Positions 57,901 through 64,000 of a stretch of 64,000 bases of DNA are shown here, piece after piece. The DNA comes from Rallus limicola (Eukaryota > Chordata > Aves > Gruiformes > Rallidae), in the NCBI GenBank assembly GCA_022605955.1, contig JAKCOZ010000085.1:1302001-1366000 (forward strand). The letters are read 5' to 3'. A program made the position numbers and the translations under genes. Each line of letters starts with the position of its first letter. Within the stretch, counting starts at the first letter, position 1. The notes under the pieces were generated by a model. The model was not told where the DNA came from, did not search any database, and saw nothing but the letters and a program-made list of their open reading frames with translations.

Positions 57901-59942
57901 GCATGCTCTGTTTACCTTGGCTATTAGGTGCTCAGATCCATACTGTAGAATAAATTAATTTTGTAACTTTTTAAAAAGAATCAGATAAAACATTATTTTA
58001 CTTTCCACTAAAAAGTTACATTTGCACTAAAAGTTAAAAAAAACAAACCAAAAAACTTTGAATACAATGTAGAAGTCCAAGCTTCCCAATCGATTGGTGC
58101 ATAAGCATCACTAAGAGGCAGCTGTACGATTGTAATTAGCCCCACTCTTACAGCATTTTGATGCTGCATCTTCCACGAAATGTCATTGGTATAAGAAATA
58201 GATACACCGACCCGTTTCAAGAACTAAAAAAAAAACCCAACCACCCCCCTCATTAACTTAAGGAGACAAGAGAAAACTAAACATGAACAAAGAAAGAATA
58301 CAATAGCTTTGTTTTGGACTTATACTAACCACAGGTTCATGTGATTCAATACCAGTATGGTAACGCTGCAACAGAGCGTGGTGTTGAGTAACACAGCTCA
58401 GCAGTTTCCAAAAAATAAATATCATTACTGCAAATTGTGCTAATCCCTTTTACAATGACAAGAAAGAAACAGGCAACACATTAAAATAAAAGGGATATCC
58501 TTCAGCTAAATAATGTGTATCCCGATTGTCCACAATTAAAGTAACAAAACTTCCACAGCATGATAACGCCTGTGTTTCTATCCAGGAAGCAAGCATGACA
58601 TTCTTACCAGGAAAAAAAACCAAACCAAACCAAAAACCCAACAACAAAAAGTATTCCATTAAAATGAAATTATGCCGCAAATTATTGTAATGCATCCAAA
58701 CCTCAATGGGGTGGTGCACAAAAGTGCATACATGTATATGTATTGCTTTCACCAGCTTTATAATTACTTCTAAGTGGTCAAATTAGAGACTTTTTTAAAG
58801 CAACATGATCTGAACAACGCTCAACAAAAGCTAATCTAAATACTATTATATTGGTGTCCTGTTGGCATAAATATATTTTTTCAGAAACATAAAACAAGGT
58901 TCAACAATTCATAAATGATGATCAACTGATGTCACTCATAAGAAGAGAGCAGTTTCAGTAACATAATTTATGTGAAGCTTGGAAGAGGAAAACGTATGAT
59001 AAAGAAATTAATAATAATAATAAACCCAGGAATCAGTATGTGTGTCTGACTAACTTTACGGCCAGGAAGGACAAATCATTTTTTCTGTGCACATTTCTCT
59101 GCACAACTCAAAATGGGAACAGTAAAATCCCTTTCTCCTGTTCAGGAATACTGAATCCCAATATTTTTAAGTGGCAACCAATGATGCAGCATTGTTCTAA
59201 CTTCTCAGTTGTTCAAAAATCAACAATTGTCCAAAATAGCTTTAAAAAAAAAAATTGCCACGCTCTCTAGATAAACTGTGTATGTAATGCCTATCAGTTT
59301 GTTACTCAGATTATTTCAGCCATTTAAAATGTTTGTTAAAGAACAAAAACAACAATTATAATTCAAAGAATCATTAGTGAAGAATTAATAGATTTGACTT
59401 TCAGTACTTTATCTTGATTCTTAACATACAAATCCGTTTATTGGAATTATCAGTATTTACTCTGACTTTTTAAAAATCATTCTTCCACAATCATTCTTTA
59501 TCTCCATAACTGCTTATTATCACAAAGCTACCTTTCAGTCATTGTTAATTAACACCACGCTGAAGCACATGATGCAACGCCTTAAAGAATAGTGAAATTA
59601 CTCCTCCATAAATGAAAATAAGAAGCCATGTTTCCAGTATTATCCGGTAAACAAATGCAAATGCCAAAGGTAAAATGCTCAGAAGCATTAATGACTAAGG
59701 TAGCAAGAAGGCTAAGAGAACGCTGGAACGCTTCTGGAGACCTTATTTCAAGCAAAAAAGAGGTATTTTGAATGTTTCCAGATGTGCTTTTAAGATAGTT
59801 CTTGATGGATTTAGCCTCTTTACTCTGCAGATAGGATACTTTAGTAGAAATACATTTGTGGTTCTGCCTTGTGAAGTATGAGCCAAAACAGAACAGGTTT
59901 ACTGGGCTTTATTTTTGTCCTGTATGGACAAAACATATATGT

Positions 59943-59945
<3 letters not shown>

Positions 59946-59978
<33 letters not shown>
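59946..59978. repeat. (TA)n microsatellite
   Basis: An uninterrupted run of alternating A and T, about 33 bp, followed by further AT-rich variants. Confidence 0.98.
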
Positions 59979-59985
<7 letters not shown>

Positions 59986-60135
59986 TAAAATGTATAGACC
60001 GGTTATGGTCTACAGAAAAGGGCAGCAGAGAAGTCATTCTGCAGAATACCGACCAACCATCAAAGTCTGGAAAAAACAGTTCTCATGTGTTTAATGACAG
60101 AATCAGGTCATTTGAGCAGCCATCATATTCTTATT

Positions 60136-60153
60136 AAAAAAAAAAAAAAAAAA
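60136..60153. repeat. Poly-A tract (A18)
   Basis: Eighteen A residues in the intergenic region, with no clear adjacent retroelement body. Confidence 0.9.
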
Positions 60154-63100
60154 GGAAATTTTGTCTTTCTGCTGATTGACAACACCTCTATTTTGACACC
60201 ACATATTCTCACTCTTCAGAAGAGTAAACAGATTACATACAGATATTAAAAATAAAGCATGTGGAATTATTAGGATATAATAAAAAAGATTCTCCTACTA
60301 GAAAAAAACTCAGGCAAATCCATCACTTCACAGGAATCAGAACATAGCCAAAAGTGAAATACCAACATTAGTCGAATACCTCAAAGCCCCACAATTCCTC
60401 AAGGAAATCCAAATGTCAATGCTAAAGCTACTTAGAAACTTTTGTCAAAACGTGTCTTAGTAAAAATCGCAGATTAATTGAAACAAAAGACAGGTAAACA
60501 AGTAACTCTGCAGAAGAGAAAATAGCTCATAGATTAAATAACTTATTTTTTAAAATACATTTTTCTGTGCAGTTTCCTGGCCTATGAGTTATTTGCTAGA
60601 TTAAAATGTCTCTTGATTTCCCATAAACATTTCAAGAAGCATTTTTCATTACTAATTTTTTTAATTGGTGATATATTCTGAAATTTCCATAACCAGCCTA
60701 ACTATAATTACTGCACTCTCTCCTATGTCAATGATCACCTCTATTATTCAAATATAATGTAAAAAGTACACAATATTAAAATAAAGTGTATTTTAAAGTT
60801 GAAAAAAGGTACAGTAATATCCTTTTGAAGGGAGAGTAGGTCCACACCGTACGATTAATAGGCTGTATGTAGTAATCCCTTTTCTTCAATATTAGAGCTA
60901 TTAGCAGTTGTTTTGTTGCTATACCAATAGAAGCCAAACTTTGTGCTGCTCAATTTTCCAAGTCCACAGAAAGATAACGAAGGAATGATCAGGAGGGAGA
61001 AGTAGGTAAGTTCTCTCTTTTAATAGCACCGTCAAAGTCTTTTGACATTTCTCCTGTTTTTTTATTTTTATTTTTTCTCTCCATTAAGCAGTAGGTGTCT
61101 GAAGCCTTACTGGAAGACAGGGAAACAAATAATAGAGAATCTGACCCAAAACAACAGACATTAAAATTCAAGAATGATCTCTGCTAGGATCACAGAGACT
61201 TTAACTTAGAAATGAGTATAGATTCGTGTAGCTAAAAATTACTTAAGATTTGTGTTACTATTTGTAAATCTCTTGCAGTATTTCTACATATGCTTTAGGA
61301 TTTGTAAATCTATTCTAGGATTTGCAATTCAAGTTTTCATCTTACAAAGCAAATGAGAGATCTAAACTAAATGCTATCTTAAAGCACCGATTCTTAAATC
61401 AGGGCTTCAGAGTTCAGAATTACAGGTCCATTGTATAAATCAGAGGATAAATCCAACTCTAGAACACAGATGTGTTTTGTCTAGCAAGATGAAATTACCA
61501 GAAACTCTAAATATAAAACCAAGGCTGTAACTTCTGAAAAATATTGTTGATTGCTGACCACCTTAGGATTACTGCTCCTGCCTTCAAGCTGCACTTCTTG
61601 GTTTCCTCTAGCATCCTGAGGCTCACAAGGTAATGCTTCTACTTAAAAAAACCAGAAGGCTAAGATTAAAAAAGTCCTAAGAGTATCAAAGGACTAAGGC
61701 TTACAAACCTAATATGACTACAAATAATAGTAACCGAAGACAGTATTAGTAAGTTGATGCCCACATTTTTTATATTACTGAATTTCTCTCATTCCCCCAC
61801 ATCTTAATTAAAAAAATAATCAAAAAAACTGTCATGATAATAGATACTTCCTTACCAACAAAACTATAAGTTTCGCCTAACACCACCATTTTGGGAGGAA
61901 GCAGAGATAACTGACAATGCAATTAATTCTTAATTTTTACTTCAACTTTACACTTTGTTTGCTACTAGAAAAAGCAAAATAGATTTTATATGATGCAAAA
62001 ATTATTACTGCCTGCATTTTAACTGCTGAAGGCTTGGCAACGTGGTGTTCAGTTCTCTCAGAGTATGAAAAATAGTGCTGAAAATCCCTTCCAGTCCTGG
62101 ATTAAACTAGGCTTGGCAGAAATCACACAGTGGACTAGCTGAAAGGCTGCTGATGCTTAGAAATCAAGGAAAAAAACAAATCCAGGCATTTGAAAACAGG
62201 AGTAGGCCAGCTGTTCTAAAACTAGTCTCCTTGTTCTGAGCATTACACCAGAAAGGAACAGATTGTCACCACGTGTCAGTTTTATCTGACATCTGCTATA
62301 AGGAAAAAAATGACCTCCCAAGTAGGCAGCACAAGCATTTGTTCATTAGGTATTTTGTAAAGGGTGGTCCCTACAGCACAACATTTTAAATAAACATGCA
62401 AATCATTATATAACTATTCTAAAAGATCTATGACTTCAACAAGATTGTAAATAACCCAAGAGGCTTCCCTCTTGTTTCACTAACTCAACAGACCCACCTG
62501 TCAGCTATGTAAAATTAGCATATAAGAGGTATTGGAAGTTACACACATTTTGTGCATATACTTGTCCTACTTGAAATTGAAGCAGTTATCAAAGTTTCAA
62601 AGGTTTATTCAAATCATTCTCTTTGCACATGAAGAACATGTCAGATAACAAAAGCATCTGGCAACAAACTGCTTGTTTCTCATTCTGGCATTGTACCCAT
62701 CACACAGCAAATATTGACTGGCACCATTGCATACAGGACTACTAGGCACTGAAGAAAGGAGCTTTGTAAGCTGTGACTGCCTCCTTCTTACAGACATTTC
62801 CCACATTTATGAAATTTGCTTGTATTGGGCAGCTGGGTCCCTGTCCATCTCCACCCCCAAATACTTCTTCCAATCCCTTTCCCAGAATGAAGCCCCGTGC
62901 TTTCACAGATCAGAGCATTTTGAATTGTTTTAGTAGAGAAAAGAACAGCTCTGCATCAGAACTGATGCAATCTCTTACATAAATGAATGTTGTACATTTG
63001 TACCAGCAACAGTACATGAATCTAATATCCCTTAATAGAAAGGAGTCACTGTATCTACAATCTTATTGAGTATGCTTAGGCAAAACGTCTACAGTGGTAC

Positions 63101-64000
63101 ATAATATCATAACTGAAGACCGACTAAGATTTATCACATGACATCAGAGATTAAAACAGTTACTGTAGTAGCTCTAATTCACAAGAGACACTACTGCTAT
63201 GCAGATTTTTTTCCACTATTTTCAAAAATAATCAAGGGCAGTACATCAGAAAAAGCATTATGTTTGGGTCTTATTTTCTTTCCTACTGTGATTCTAACCT
63301 AATATTGTCACAGAGGACTCACTGATGCCTGGGACTGCCGGGGTCTGAATCTTATGGCCATGCTCCCAGGTACACGGAGTACAGGGACAGTAAGATGTAA
63401 TCTGCCTCCAACTACAGATGCTTTTTTATTGATAAGGCTCCTTAAAAGGGGGTAGGATTTGTTTCTCTTCCTCAAAAATAAACTCAAAAATGAGAACCAG
63501 CAATAGTGTACACAATAGTGCATTTTACAGTCAGTCGTACCTATCCCGAGACTGAGTAGCATTTTAACTGGTTATTTACTGCGTATGCAAGAAACTACAT
63601 ATTTTAAACAGTGAAGTTACATAAGTAGTTTTAGGGACAGGGCTTGAATATTACATAAACACAAAAAGGTATTTTTATTGCTCTCATTATGACAGTTGTA
63701 CTTGTACCATGTTATTTCTCTTATCCCAGCATTTTAAAAAAAAACTGATAGTATTTGTTTTATAGTCTCTCTGTTGGAGGAAATGTTTGCTTTTGTTGTT
63801 AGGGTAAGCAAGATCCCTTCAAGGCAGTTTAGAACCTTCAAAATACTGGAGAAATTAAACAGGAAAGATCCCTAAAACCCAAATCCAATAGCTCTCGGTC
63901 GAGCAGCTTTTTGCTTGGAATTCCTCCTCTGAGAAGGATATTGCCTTTACAAACTAAAACAGATAAAACACAGAGATTTTGTTGGTAGGTTCAAATGTCC

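Larger units (their letters stand above)
53561..64000. other. Intergenic region upstream of PRKAR2A
   Basis: GC content falls quickly after 53560. An AATAAA at 54213-54218 on the plus strand could end a short divergent transcript from the CpG island, but no convincing coding frame exists. Beyond 55 kb the sequence is AT-rich, with (TA)n and poly-A tracts. I looked for exons of SLC25A20, the human neighbour on this side, and saw none. Confidence 0.55.

Noticed and set aside
1..64000. CRISPR arrays, tRNA or rRNA genes, prokaryotic operons
   Set aside because: None was seen. The window is vertebrate nuclear DNA, and the only regularly repeated arrays are the 40-bp minisatellites, which have no spacers.

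Overview
The window is animal nuclear DNA, most likely from a bird. The evidence is GT-AG split genes with long introns, a CpG-island promoter, CR1-type LINE 3' ends, an avian-ERVL-like solo LTR and a compact PRKAR2A of about 38 kb. Bird rather than another sauropsid is an inference. Only one intact protein-coding gene is recognised.

Region 1 (about 1300-11882, minus strand) is a multi-exon relic of PXK, the PX-domain and kinase-like protein MONaKA. Eleven exons can be placed, from the PX domain through most of the kinase-like domain. At least five lesions (a 1-nt insertion, a 1-nt deletion, two in-frame TGA codons and a damaged 3' end of the last exon seen) show that it cannot encode full-length PXK. 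The first coding exons were not found in the 2.5 kb between it and the next gene.

Region 2 (14369-52779, minus strand) is a complete PRKAR2A, the type II-alpha regulatory subunit of cAMP-dependent protein kinase. All eleven coding exons were located. Their phases match and sum to 1221 nt (406 residues plus stop). The order is dimerisation/docking segment, acidic linker, RRLS inhibitor site, then two cAMP-binding domains. Intron 3 holds a candidate solo LTR and intron 4 a CR1 tail. Intron 2 holds an unidentified exon-like segment.

Region 3 (about 50690-53560) is the CpG-island promoter and first exon of PRKAR2A. It is a diverged tandem duplication with units at 50944-52281 and 52282-53381. 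Each unit carries promoter-like sequence with an NRF1-type palindrome, an array of 40-bp GC-rich repeats (17 copies in one, 6 in the other) and an exon 1 copy. Only the 52282-53381 unit keeps the start codon. The other lost 183 bp, including codons 1-54, and now lies inside intron 1. This is the most unusual structure in the window.

Region 4 (53560-64000) is AT-rich flanking DNA with simple repeats and no recognisable gene.
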